Shown piece by piece: positions 7,785 through 13,995 of a DNA stretch of 13,995 nucleotides (the first letter of the stretch is position 1; the number at the start of each line of letters is the position of its first letter). The notes below the pieces were generated by a model. The model had not been told where the DNA came from and made no database searches. It was given only the letters and a program-made list of their open reading frames with translations. The DNA comes from Alphaproteobacteria bacterium (GTDB taxonomy: Bacteria; Pseudomonadota; Alphaproteobacteria; Paracaedibacterales; CAITNM01): NCBI GenBank assembly GCA_947499175.1, contig CANMNU010000027.1, positions 1 to 13,995 on the forward strand, written 5' to 3'. Both the position numbers and the translations under genes were made by a program.

Positions 7785-8807
7785 CTAGTCAGAATCACTT
7801 GAGTCAATTGGATCAACTGGATTAGACAGAACGGTTATACTACCAACCTTCCAAAGATCTGATCCATATTGCATCATATAATCATAAGGAAGCCAGAAGT
7901 AGCCCCTTACTCCGCTTGCTCCGCTTGTACCCCAACTTGTGCCCCATGAATTTCTCATTAAGAATGAATTCTTAGAATCATCATATCCAGCAAAAGCAAT
8001 AGCATGACCACCTAGAGAATTACTTGAATCTGAAGGCATTGGAAGAATTCCACTATCAGCTACATCTTGTGATTCAAGCTCAGAATAAACTTGAATTCCA
8101 CATACAATCGGGCAATTTGCACTCAAAATAGTTTTTATGACATTTAAATCTAGCTCAACTGAAGCAGTATCTGCTGGATTTAAATCTTGAGTAGCTGAAG
8201 TACTATTGTAATTTGCTTCCTCACAATTTTTTGCATCATCAAATGCTTCTGTAGTTGGTTTGTCTGAAAATTTACTTACATCATATGGCCACACGGTCTC
8301 GTTACATACACCTTGAGTGTGCAGCACTGAGATACCGTCGGAAAGGCTGGCCCCAGCGTCAGTGTCTACAGTATTTTCCATAGCACGTTCATTATAGTAA
8401 ACAAACATCCTTGATTTCATACTTGTATCGATTGCTGAATTTGTTTTTGCTTAACTTAGAAGCTCAAAAAGCGTTACTCCAACAAGCGCATTCGCTGTAC
8501 ACGAACCAAGTTGACCTTGATCAAATGGGTCAGGATAGCCTTGCGTTAAATCAACAGAAGAAGGTAGTACTCCTGTTTGTAAAGATTTTACAATAAGGTG
8601 ATCAGCGCTTAAATGATCTGCCCCTAAAGTTTCCTTTAAGAACTCAAGACTTTTATGACCTGTATCCGATTGGTGTCCATAAACACGTTTGCTTGGTGAT
8701 TTTTCATTTACAACACTATCGAATACGCTTTCTTCCATGGCATGGCATTCCATACTAACTCCACAAGCAAGCGTAAATAGAAGATTTTTAATAGTCTTAC
8801 TAGTCAT
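7785..8807 (-). pseudogene. Secreted papain-family (C1A) cysteine peptidase, interrupted by one in-frame TAA
   Basis: Read through one TAA (8453-8451, codon 119), a single frame of 340 codons encodes an exported papain-like protease. The start is set at ATG 8807 because GGAG lies 6 bases upstream and the next residues, MTSKTIKNLLFTLACGVS, form a Sec signal peptide likely cut after ECHA near residue 23. A short pro-region follows, then the catalytic Cys103 in QGQLGSCTANAL, conserved VYYNERAMEN near 136, catalytic His268 in GGHAIAFAGYDD, and Asn286 in NSWGTSWG. The tail is acidic (PIDSSDSD). All catalytic residues survive, but the stop lies 16 residues after Cys103, so neither half could be an active enzyme. 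The ten codons after the stop remain in frame and open, so this is a point nonsense mutation, not a frameshift. Sequencing error or stop suppression are alternatives. The family is certain; it may have acted on host proteins, by inference only. Confidence 0.85.
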
Positions 8808-8854
8808 AATTACTCCAAAAATAAAAAATTGATTACTTTTGTAGAATGACAATG

Positions 8855-8879
8855 AAAAATTAATAATTAGTTAATTTTT
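8855..8879. repeat. AT-only 9-bp inverted repeat upstream of the peptidase gene
   Basis: AAAAATTAA (8855-8863) and TTAATTTTT (8871-8879) are perfect reverse complements with a 7-base loop. It lies about 50-70 bases before the peptidase start, where a promoter or operator would be. AT-rich sequence produces such repeats by chance, so function is uncertain. Confidence 0.3.
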
Positions 8880-9066
8880 AATTTAAAATTTTACTTAACT
8901 TAACTACAAACAACCTATTAAAAAATATCAAATATCGCAGCATTAATAGTTTTATGTGAAACCATGATAGATAAGCTCCGCCAATATGATATAAGCAACA
9001 GCTTGCATCAAGCATAGAAATAACGGTATTTTACATTAAGTGAATTAAGCTATTTTTAACCATTAA

Positions 9067-9243
9067 AGTGCTATTATCAAAATTAGGAGCCGCTCTTCAG
9101 ATATTACTTCAAGGCATCATTTTAAAGCCCTTAAAGATGCTACTGGCGAAGCTATATCTGTTGCAAGGTTGGAGCCGAGGCGGGCGGCCCACCCTATTAT
9201 GGGCGGGGGTCGGGGGTGGAAACGTATACCATACAAAAATTAA
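9067..9243 (+). pseudogene. Possible 3' remnant of an unrecognised gene
   Basis: The frame from 9067 to the TAA at 9241-9243 encodes 58 residues with coding-like composition, including SDITSRHHFKALKDATGEAI (about 8-27), VARLEPRRAAHPIMGGG (about 32-48) and a basic end, WKRIPYKN. It begins directly after a stop codon and has no ATG or GTG start, and its only TTG is late (9169). If real it is therefore a decayed or truncated 3' end. A competing frame (9068-9328) begins with GTG but gives a Leu-rich sequence without recognisable features and overlaps the holC start. I do not recognise the family, and chance openness is possible because the GC-rich part lacks stop codons. Confidence 0.3.
9170..9220 (+). 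other. GC-rich, G-run-rich block with hairpin potential
   Basis: Roughly three quarters of these 51 bases are G or C, in strong contrast to the AT-rich surroundings. CCCACCC (9188-9194) can pair with GGGCGGG (9201-9207) around a TATTAT loop with one mismatch. G-runs at 9182-9184, 9201-9203, 9205-9209 and 9212-9216 could alternatively stack as a G-quadruplex. It lies about 100 bases before the holC start. It may be an imported fragment or a structured RNA element; the sequence does not decide. Confidence 0.45.
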
Positions 9244-9318
9244 TAAATCGTTAAAACTGATAAATAAATATCTTTGGTTGTTTTTTGAACAATTCTCAAG
9301 TTATCTAAAGGTATTCGT

Positions 9319-9768
9319 GTGCAAGTAACCTTTTATGAACTAATTGTCACAACATTGGAAAAAACTTTGCCACGCATTCTTGAAAAAGTATACGAGGGTG
9401 GACTTAAAGCTATAGTACAAACTGAAAATGCAGAACGATTAAAAGCAATCGATAGCGCCATGTGGACGTATACTACTATGGGATTTTTGCCCCATGGTAC
9501 CAGTAAAGACCCGGCCGAATTTTTACCACATCAACCCATCTGGATAACCACAGGTGATGACAATCCAATTGGTGCTACGGTTTTGGTTATTACAACTCAA
9601 GTTTACGCTAAAAACATTAATTATGAACGTTTACTTGATATTTACGATGGTAATGACTCACAAAATGTACAAAATGCTATGGAACGTATGGAAAAATACA
9701 GGCAAGATGGTCATGAAGTTGTTTGGTGGAAACAAACCTTAAAAGGTACCTGGGAAAAGGGAAAATAA
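9319..9768 (+). CDS. holC: DNA polymerase III chi subunit
   Basis: Chi is the clamp-loader accessory protein that, with psi, links DNA polymerase III holoenzyme to single-stranded-DNA-binding protein. The 149-residue length is usual. Visible family marks are VTFYEL at the N terminus, the MWTY strand (48-51), the FLPHGT motif (56-61), HQPIWITT (71-78) and the C-terminal VVWWKQ stretch. The start is a GTG at 9319, giving MQVTFYEL as in homologues, with AAAGG (9307-9311) seven bases upstream. The TAA is followed immediately by the pheS ATG, so the pair should be co-transcribed and translationally coupled. In many genomes holC follows pepA; here no pepA is seen. Confidence 0.92.
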   Translation: MQVTFYELIVTTLEKTLPRILEKVYEGGLKAIVQTENAERLKAIDSAMWTYTTMGFLPHGTSKDPAEFLPHQPIWITTGDDNPIGATVLVITTQVYAKNINYERLLDIYDGNDSQNVQNAMERMEKYRQDGHEVVWWKQTLKGTWEKGK

Positions 9769-10755
9769 ATGCAACAAGAATGGCTACAACAAATAAATTC
9801 AGCTCAAGACCTTAAGGTGCTAGATGAATTAAGAGTACAACTTTTAGGAAAAAACGGGTTAATAACTCAGCAACTTAAAGCTTTAGGCACTTTAGCACCC
9901 GAAGAACGCAAAACCAAAGGTGCCCAAATCAATGCACTAAAAGACCTGTTCACATCATCTATTGATGAAAAAAAAATATCACTTGAACAACAAGCATTAA
10001 AATTACGCCTGACCAATGAAAAAATTGATATCACTTTGCCACCACGCCCTGAAATGGTTGGCAAGTTTCACCCTATTTCTAAAGTCATCGCTGATATTAC
10101 TAAATACTTTTCCCAAATAGGGTTTCAGGTCTTTGATGGACCACACATTGAAACCCAAGAACTTAATTTTGATGCCTTGAATATTCCAGCACATCATCCT
10201 GCAAGGCAAAGCCATGATACGTTTTACATTGAAGGTTCCGATGAAGTTTTGCGCACTCATACCTCCCCTATGGAAATTCGTACATTACGTAAACACAAAC
10301 CACCGATTCGGTTTCTGTCTCCAGGACGAACCTTTCGCAGTGACTATGACGCCACCCACACCCCAATGTTTCACCAAATGGAAGGGGTTGTTATAGAAGA
10401 AGGCATTAATTTTGGTCACCTTAAAGGTACAATTATTGATTTTTGCCGTTGGTTTTTTGAAGACCCTAATTTAAAATTACGGTTTCGTCCAAGCTTTTTT
10501 CCATTTACCGAACCATCTGCAGAGGTCGATATTGGCTGGGGTAACGGCAAATGGCTTGAAGTTCTAGGCTGCGGAATGATGCATCCAACAGTTTTAGCTA
10601 ATTGCGGTATTGATTCCACAAAATATCAAGGTTTTGCTTTTGGCATGGGAATGGAAAGATTTGCTATGCTTAAATATGGCATTAATGATATCAGGGCATT
10701 TTACGAAGGTGATACCCGTTGGCTTGATATGCACGGATTTGGGAGCATAACTTAG
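9769..10755 (+). CDS. pheS: Phenylalanine-tRNA ligase alpha subunit
   Basis: The catalytic subunit of the (alpha-beta)2 class II synthetase that charges tRNA-Phe. The 328 residues cover the whole family length. An N-terminal coiled-coil tRNA-binding arm (about 1-85) precedes the catalytic core: HPISKVIADITKYF (101-114), motif 2 in GRTFRSDYDATHTPMFHQ (187-204), RPSFFPFTEPS (240-250) and motif 3 FGMGMERFAML (291-301). The ATG at 9769 directly follows the holC stop, with GGG-rich bases at the holC end as the likely ribosome site. Unlike the common rplT-pheS-pheT order, it lies behind holC, and pheT is 680 bases away beyond an opposite-strand gene. No terminator is evident in the 24 bases before that gene's end. 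Confidence 0.97.
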   Translation: MQQEWLQQINSAQDLKVLDELRVQLLGKNGLITQQLKALGTLAPEERKTKGAQINALKDLFTSSIDEKKISLEQQALKLRLTNEKIDITLPPRPEMVGKFHPISKVIADITKYFSQIGFQVFDGPHIETQELNFDALNIPAHHPARQSHDTFYIEGSDEVLRTHTSPMEIRTLRKHKPPIRFLSPGRTFRSDYDATHTPMFHQMEGVVIEEGINFGHLKGTIIDFCRWFFEDPNLKLRFRPSFFPFTEPSAEVDIGWGNGKWLEVLGCGMMHPTVLANCGIDSTKYQGFAFGMGMERFAMLKYGINDIRAFYEGDTRWLDMHGFGSIT

Positions 10756-10779
10756 ATATCATGATGAGAAGTTTTTGAA

Positions 10780-11169
10780 TTAGCCTAGTGGGCTACATAA
10801 TTCCACAAGCACGCCATTTTTATCTAAAACGCTGGCAACGCGTTGTCCCCAATGTGTATGTTGAGGCTCCTTAAGAGGAATAGCACCAGCATCAACGGCC
10901 TTTTGAAATGCAGCATCAACATCATCCGTTACGAATGCTATTTCGATTCCAGCCGGAGACTGAGCTACGCGATTTCTTGAAAAAGTAATCTCTTGAGTCT
11001 CTGCAAAACTTTCCATGCAAAATGCTAATGTAGTAGAAGATCCTGTATCTAATTCCCCATACAACTTGCTATCAGCTAAAAACTTAGTTTTAAAGCCAAA
11101 AGCTTCTTCGTAAAAGGCTAAAGTAGCTTCTAAATTCTCAACAAAAATTATTGTGTATCCAAATTTCAT
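10780..11169 (-). CDS. VOC-superfamily (glyoxalase/bleomycin-resistance/dioxygenase fold) protein
   Basis: A 129-residue protein with the paired beta-alpha-beta modules of the vicinal oxygen chelate fold: the first module starts FGYTIIFVENLEATLAFYE (3-21), the second GIEIAFVTDDVDAAFQKA (74-91). HWGQRVASVLDKNGVLVEL (106-124) closes the second module, as in glyoxalase-like enzymes. Candidate metal ligands are Glu76 and Glu123, while the usual first-strand His is replaced by Tyr/Thr, so it may not be a true lactoylglutathione lyase. AGGA lies upstream of the ATG but at a long spacing (11 bases). The gene sits between pheS and pheT on the opposite strand. The substrate cannot be inferred. Confidence 0.88.
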   Translation of the reverse strand: MKFGYTIIFVENLEATLAFYEEAFGFKTKFLADSKLYGELDTGSSTTLAFCMESFAETQEITFSRNRVAQSPAGIEIAFVTDDVDAAFQKAVDAGAIPLKEPQHTHWGQRVASVLDKNGVLVELCSPLG

Positions 11170-11219
11170 AATATGGTTATTCCTATAGCGCAGAGTGTAC
11201 CCAATATATAGACATTAAA

Positions 11220-11246
11220 ATGCGAGTTTTCAAGTTTCTTTTATAA
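11220..11246 (+). other. Tiny ORF with two Phe codons upstream of pheT, possible leader peptide
   Basis: ATG to TAA encodes MRVFKFLL. Phe-containing leader peptides control the pheST operon by attenuation in enterobacteria, which makes this position suggestive. It has no Shine-Dalgarno sequence and lies upstream of the best -10 box (11266-11271), so it would need an earlier promoter. Chance occurrence is likely. Confidence 0.15.
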
Positions 11247-11265
11247 AATTTTGTGGATGTTGAGT

Positions 11266-11271
11266 TATAAT
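11266..11271 (+). promoter_or_regulatory. Candidate -10 box for pheT
   Basis: A perfect TATAAT lies about 165 bases before the pheT start. No good -35 hexamer is found at 16-18 bases upstream. A promoter here would give pheT its own transcript with a leader of roughly 155 bases containing two hairpins. An alternative is TTGCAA (11278-11283) with AATTAT (11301-11306), 17 bases apart, each 4 of 6. Confidence 0.35.
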
Positions 11272-11276
11272 TAGAT

Positions 11277-11303
11277 ATTGCAAATTTTTATGCATTTGGC
11301 AAT
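11277..11303. repeat. Hairpin in the pheT leader
   Basis: ATTGCAAAT (11277-11285) pairs with ATTTGGCAAT (11294-11303), a 9-bp stem with one bulged G and an 8-base loop. It lies just downstream of the candidate -10 box, so it could be an operator or the first leader hairpin. Confidence 0.35.
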
Positions 11304-11361
11304 TATGAATCTGTTATAGATGGCACTATGCGGGTGGCCTAACCTAATTATTAAAGGCGTG

Positions 11362-11400
11362 ATGGTACGTGTGGCTGTATACATACCACAAAAATTTTAA
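11362..11400 (+). promoter_or_regulatory. Second leader hairpin overlapping a 12-codon ORF before pheT
   Basis: TGGTA-C-GTGT (11363-11372) pairs with ATAC-A-TACCA (11379-11388) around a 6-base loop, with one mismatch and one G-U pair. An alternative stem, TGTGG (11370-11374) with CCACA (11386-11390), is mutually exclusive with it. The same bases encode MVRVAVYIPQKF behind an AAAGG motif (11353-11357), ending 34 bases before the pheT ATG. This layout could support translational or attenuation control, but no T-run terminator follows. Confidence 0.3.
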
Positions 11401-11434
11401 TAAGGTACAAAATATCAAGTGGTAAGAACATAAC

Positions 11435-13762
11435 ATGAAATTTTCACTAAATTGGCTAAAACAATATTTAAATACCCAAGCCACACCAACTGCAATAGCA
11501 GAAAAGCTAGTTGAACTCGGACTTGAAGTTGAATCTTTAAATGACCCTAGCGTTGCACTTAGTGGCTTTGTTTATGCACGCGTCGTTGAAAAAGAAAAAC
11601 ACCCTGATGCTGACAGATTGTCTTTATGCAGAGTTGATGCCGGTGGTGAACTCATTCAAGTTGTTTGCGGAGCATCAAATGTAGTTCAGAACATGGGAGT
11701 AGCATTTGCGGCTGTAAATACAGTTATCCCAAACACAGGCGAGCCAATTAAAAAAGGTAAAATTCGCGGCATAGAAAGTTGCGGCATGTTGTGCTCATCA
11801 CGCGAGCTGCTATTAGGCGAAAATGCTGATGGCATTATGGATTTAGGCAGCAGCCATAAACCTGGCACCCCATTGAATGATATTATTAAAATTGATGCAG
11901 TGTTTGATGTAGCAATAACTCCAAACCGTGGTGATTGCTTTGGTGTATATGGCATTGCCAGGGATTTAGCCACAGCAGGCATAGGCGTTTTAAAAACCCC
12001 AGAAACTGTTGTCATCAGTGAACATGGCACCACTCCAATTGCTTCAATAACAACACCTTTATGTACACAATTCGCCTTACGCTTAATTACAGGCGTAAAA
12101 AATGCTGACTCATCGCCGTCTATACAAGACTTACTAACCCGCGCAGGGCAAAAGCCAATCAGTGGTTTAGTTGATATAACTAATTATTTTTGCATTGGGT
12201 TAGGTCGACCAATGCACGTTTTTGATGCCGACAAAATAAAAGGCAACTTAGTTGTGCGAGAATCAATAGCTGGAGAAGTCTTAAACGCAATCAATGATCA
12301 AGATTACATTTTAAGCGAAGGCATGGTTGTAATAGCCGATGATTCCGGTGTTATATCACTAGCTGGCATCATGGGCGGACGTGACACTGCAGTTGATGAA
12401 CATACCACTAATATATTATTAGAAGCTGCTGTTTTTGACCAAGTAGCCATTGCCAAAACTGGTCAACGTTTAAACTTAACTTCAGATTCGCGCATGCGTT
12501 TTGAACGCGGGGTTGATGCTGCTATGGTATTGCCTTGCCTTGATATGGCAACTCAAATGATAGTTGAACAATTTGGTGGCACTCCTGCCGTAAAATTTCA
12601 CATGGTAGGCCATGCTAATCAAATCAACATCTCATTAGACCCTAGCCACGTACAAAAATGTTTAGGCCTAAAGGTGGATGTTTCAGAAATAATCAGCATA
12701 TTAAAAAGCTTAGGTTGTACTGTTGATCATGGTGCTTTGCTTGAAGTGACCCCACCAACTTGGCGCCATGATTTAAAAATACCTGAAGACTTAATTGAAG
12801 AAATCGCCCGTATTAAAGGCTATGCAAAAATACCAGCTCAATCGTTGCCACTACTGCCAGTAAATCGAGTTACATCTCGTGAAACACAAGCACGCCAACA
12901 CTTGGTAAATCGTGGATTTTTAGAAACTTTGAATTGGTCTTTTCTTGACAAGGGCATCGCATTAAAATTTAGTGAAACACCTGAAAATTTAGTGCACATT
13001 GCTAATCCTATCAGTGAAGATTTATCAGTAATGCGCCCATCGTTAGTGGCCTCACTTTTAAAAATTGCTAATTTTAATAATGCAAATGCACGTGTTAATG
13101 GCGCTATTTTTGAAATTGCACCTGTATATGGGTCTAATTTAACTAACAAGCAAATGAGTTGTATTAGCGGTTTACGTTTTGGTAACAATCAAGACAAACA
13201 TTGGCTAGCAACAACTCGCACTTTTGATATTTTTGATGTTAAGACCGATGTTTTGGCTTCACTGAAAAATTTAGGTATTGTAGAAACAAATACGCAAATA
13301 TCAAACGATGCTCCAAACTATTACCACCCAGGACGCAAAGGTTCAATAAAGCAAGGAAATCGTACCTTGGCATATTTTGGTGAAATTCACCCAGAAATTG
13401 CTAATGGTATAAATGCTGTAGCTTTTGAAATTTTCACTGACAGTTTACCACCATCAAAAGTTAGAAAAGCACAGATCACCCTGTCCAACCTAACACCAGC
13501 ACGACGTGATTTTGCCTTTGTTTTGGACACCTCAATTGCTGCTGAAAAATTAATTAAAGCTGTTGAAAAAGCCAGCGACTTAATTAGTAAAGTTGATGTC
13601 TTTGATTTTTATCAAGGCCCCCATGTTGAACAAGGCAAAAAATCACTAGCAATTTCGGTAACGTTACAGCCAGCAGATAAAACCCTGGATGAAGCCTCCC
13701 TCAACCAGGTTCATGATGCCGTGATTAGTTCTGCAGCTAAAATTGGGGCGATTTTGCGTTAA
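11435..13762 (+). CDS. pheT: Phenylalanine-tRNA ligase beta subunit
   Basis: The tRNA-binding and editing subunit of Phe-tRNA synthetase, partner of PheS. The 775 residues are close to the usual 790-800. Domains in order: N-terminal FSLNWLKQYL, an EMAP/OB-fold tRNA-binding domain (about 43-150, with HPDADRLSLCRVD and GIESCGMLCS), ITPNRGDC (161-168), the B3/B4 editing domain (about 210-390, with GLGRPMHVFDADK), the B5 DNA-binding-like domain (about 400-475), the catalytic-like core, and a C-terminal FDX-ACB anticodon-binding domain (from about 683, beginning SNLTPARRDFAFVLD). No truncation is seen. The ATG at 11435 has only a weak GGTAAG upstream. It is not contiguous with pheS and probably has its own promoter. 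It ends in TAA 11 bases from the end of a convergent gene, with no clear terminator between. Confidence 0.97.
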   Translation: MKFSLNWLKQYLNTQATPTAIAEKLVELGLEVESLNDPSVALSGFVYARVVEKEKHPDADRLSLCRVDAGGELIQVVCGASNVVQNMGVAFAAVNTVIPNTGEPIKKGKIRGIESCGMLCSSRELLLGENADGIMDLGSSHKPGTPLNDIIKIDAVFDVAITPNRGDCFGVYGIARDLATAGIGVLKTPETVVISEHGTTPIASITTPLCTQFALRLITGVKNADSSPSIQDLLTRAGQKPISGLVDITNYFCIGLGRPMHVFDADKIKGNLVVRESIAGEVLNAINDQDYILSEGMVVIADDSGVISLAGIMGGRDTAVDEHTTNILLEAAVFDQVAIAKTGQRLNLTSDSRMRFERGVDAAMVLPCLDMATQMIVEQFGGTPAVKFHMVGHANQINISLDPSHVQKCLGLKVDVSEIISILKSLGCTVDHGALLEVTPPTWRHDLKIPEDLIEEIARIKGYAKIPAQSLPLLPVNRVTSRETQARQHLVNRGFLETLNWSFLDKGIALKFSETPENLVHIANPISEDLSVMRPSLVASLLKIANFNNANARVNGAIFEIAPVYGSNLTNKQMSCISGLRFGNNQDKHWLATTRTFDIFDVKTDVLASLKNLGIVETNTQISNDAPNYYHPGRKGSIKQGNRTLAYFGEIHPEIANGINAVAFEIFTDSLPPSKVRKAQITLSNLTPARRDFAFVLDTSIAAEKLIKAVEKASDLISKVDVFDFYQGPHVEQGKKSLAISVTLQPADKTLDEASLNQVHDAVISSAAKIGAILR

Positions 13763-13773
13763 AACCAAATTAC

Positions 13774-13995
13774 TTATTTATTTTGTGATGAATTTTTTTC
13801 AAGATCTTCATCATCAGATATCTTAGGTTCCAAAGGTATTACCGTAAAACCAACAGCATCAGCTAAGCTCTTGAGCTGACTTTCTCTTTGATCTTCTTCT
13901 CTGGCACTACATCTAGCAAAACCAATCAAAGTTACATGAGCTGCAAAACAGGCTGTACTTATAAATTGTATGGTGTTAGCAGATTCTTTAGATCC
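13774..13995 (-). CDS. 3' end of an unrecognised gene running off the right edge
   Basis: On the minus strand a frame stays open from the window edge for 73 codons to a TAA at 13776-13774. The residues include a mildly hydrophobic stretch, TIQFISTACFAAHVTLIGFA (8-27), then a highly charged part with AREEDQRESQLKSLADAVGF (31-50), and an acidic, polar end (SDDEDLEKNSSQNK). The composition is protein-like and the frame has no start in the window, so this is the C-terminal part of a longer protein. A membrane helix with a cytosolic tail is possible but the stretch contains His and Cys. It converges on pheT. No family is recognised. Confidence 0.6.
   Translation of the reverse strand, partial: GSKESANTIQFISTACFAAHVTLIGFARCSAREEDQRESQLKSLADAVGFTVIPLEPKISDDEDLEKNSSQNK

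Larger units (their letters stand above)
8853..9318. other. Gene-poor stretch between the peptidase gene and holC
   Basis: About 470 bases without an intact gene. The first 215 bases are strongly AT-rich and hold an inverted repeat and only very short ORFs. From about 9067 to 9243 there is a coding-like segment without a start, ending in a GC-rich block. The last 75 bases are AT-rich leader for holC without a clear promoter. I see no tRNA or recognisable structured RNA here. Confidence 0.6.

Noticed and set aside
8966..9019. 17-codon ORF (MIDKLRQYDISNSLHQA) in the gene-poor stretch
   Set aside because: Too short, no Shine-Dalgarno sequence, and no supporting context.
9173..9195. Resemblance of the GC-rich block to primate Alu (a shared CCGAGGCGGGCGG run)
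   Set aside because: The match is only about 13 bases and flanking bases do not follow the Alu consensus, so it is taken as coincidence and not host contamination.
9068..9328. 86-codon GTG-start ORF upstream of holC
   Set aside because: It has no clear RBS, is extremely Leu-rich without recognisable features, and overlaps the well-supported holC start. Its length is helped by the stop-poor GC-rich block.

Overview
This 14 kb window is AT-rich and gene-dense. It most likely comes from an alphaproteobacterium with a reduced genome, perhaps a host-associated lineage such as Holosporales or Rickettsiales. That placement is inferred from the very large single-chain NAD-dependent glutamate dehydrogenase, the AT-rich codon use, the detached and shortened ATP synthase epsilon gene, and a decayed exported papain-like protease. 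No rRNA, tRNA, CRISPR array or insertion sequence is visible. The translation is consistent with genetic code 11: Trp is TGG throughout the intact genes, and TGA ends at least the HIT gene.

Layout, left to right. (1) The 3' five-sixths of a NAD-glutamate dehydrogenase gene (+), cut by the left edge. (2) An unrecognised, probably exported 250-codon gene (+), interrupted by one in-frame TGA. (3) The accB-accC operon (-) for acetyl-CoA carboxylase, divergent from (4) a HIT-family gene that overlaps a minimal atpC-like gene (+) and ends at a good intrinsic terminator. (5) A secreted papain-family (C1A) peptidase gene (-), interrupted by one in-frame TAA just after the catalytic Cys. (6) A roughly 0.5 kb stretch without an intact gene, holding an AT-rich inverted repeat and an isolated GC-rich, G-run-rich block with a possible gene remnant. 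(7) holC, abutting pheS (+). (8) A VOC/glyoxalase-like gene (-) lying between pheS and pheT. (9) pheT (+), preceded by a leader with a consensus -10 box, two hairpins and tiny ORFs. (10) The 3' end of an unrecognised gene (-) running off the right edge.

Most of the window is core metabolism and information processing: glutamate catabolism, fatty-acid precursor synthesis, ATP synthase, a replisome clamp-loader accessory subunit and Phe-tRNA charging. The less ordinary points are two exported-protein genes each broken by a single stop codon, an epsilon subunit reduced to its N-terminal domain and placed behind a HIT gene, the pheS/pheT pair separated by an opposite-strand gene, and the GC-rich island upstream of holC. 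I found no convincing new multi-gene system.
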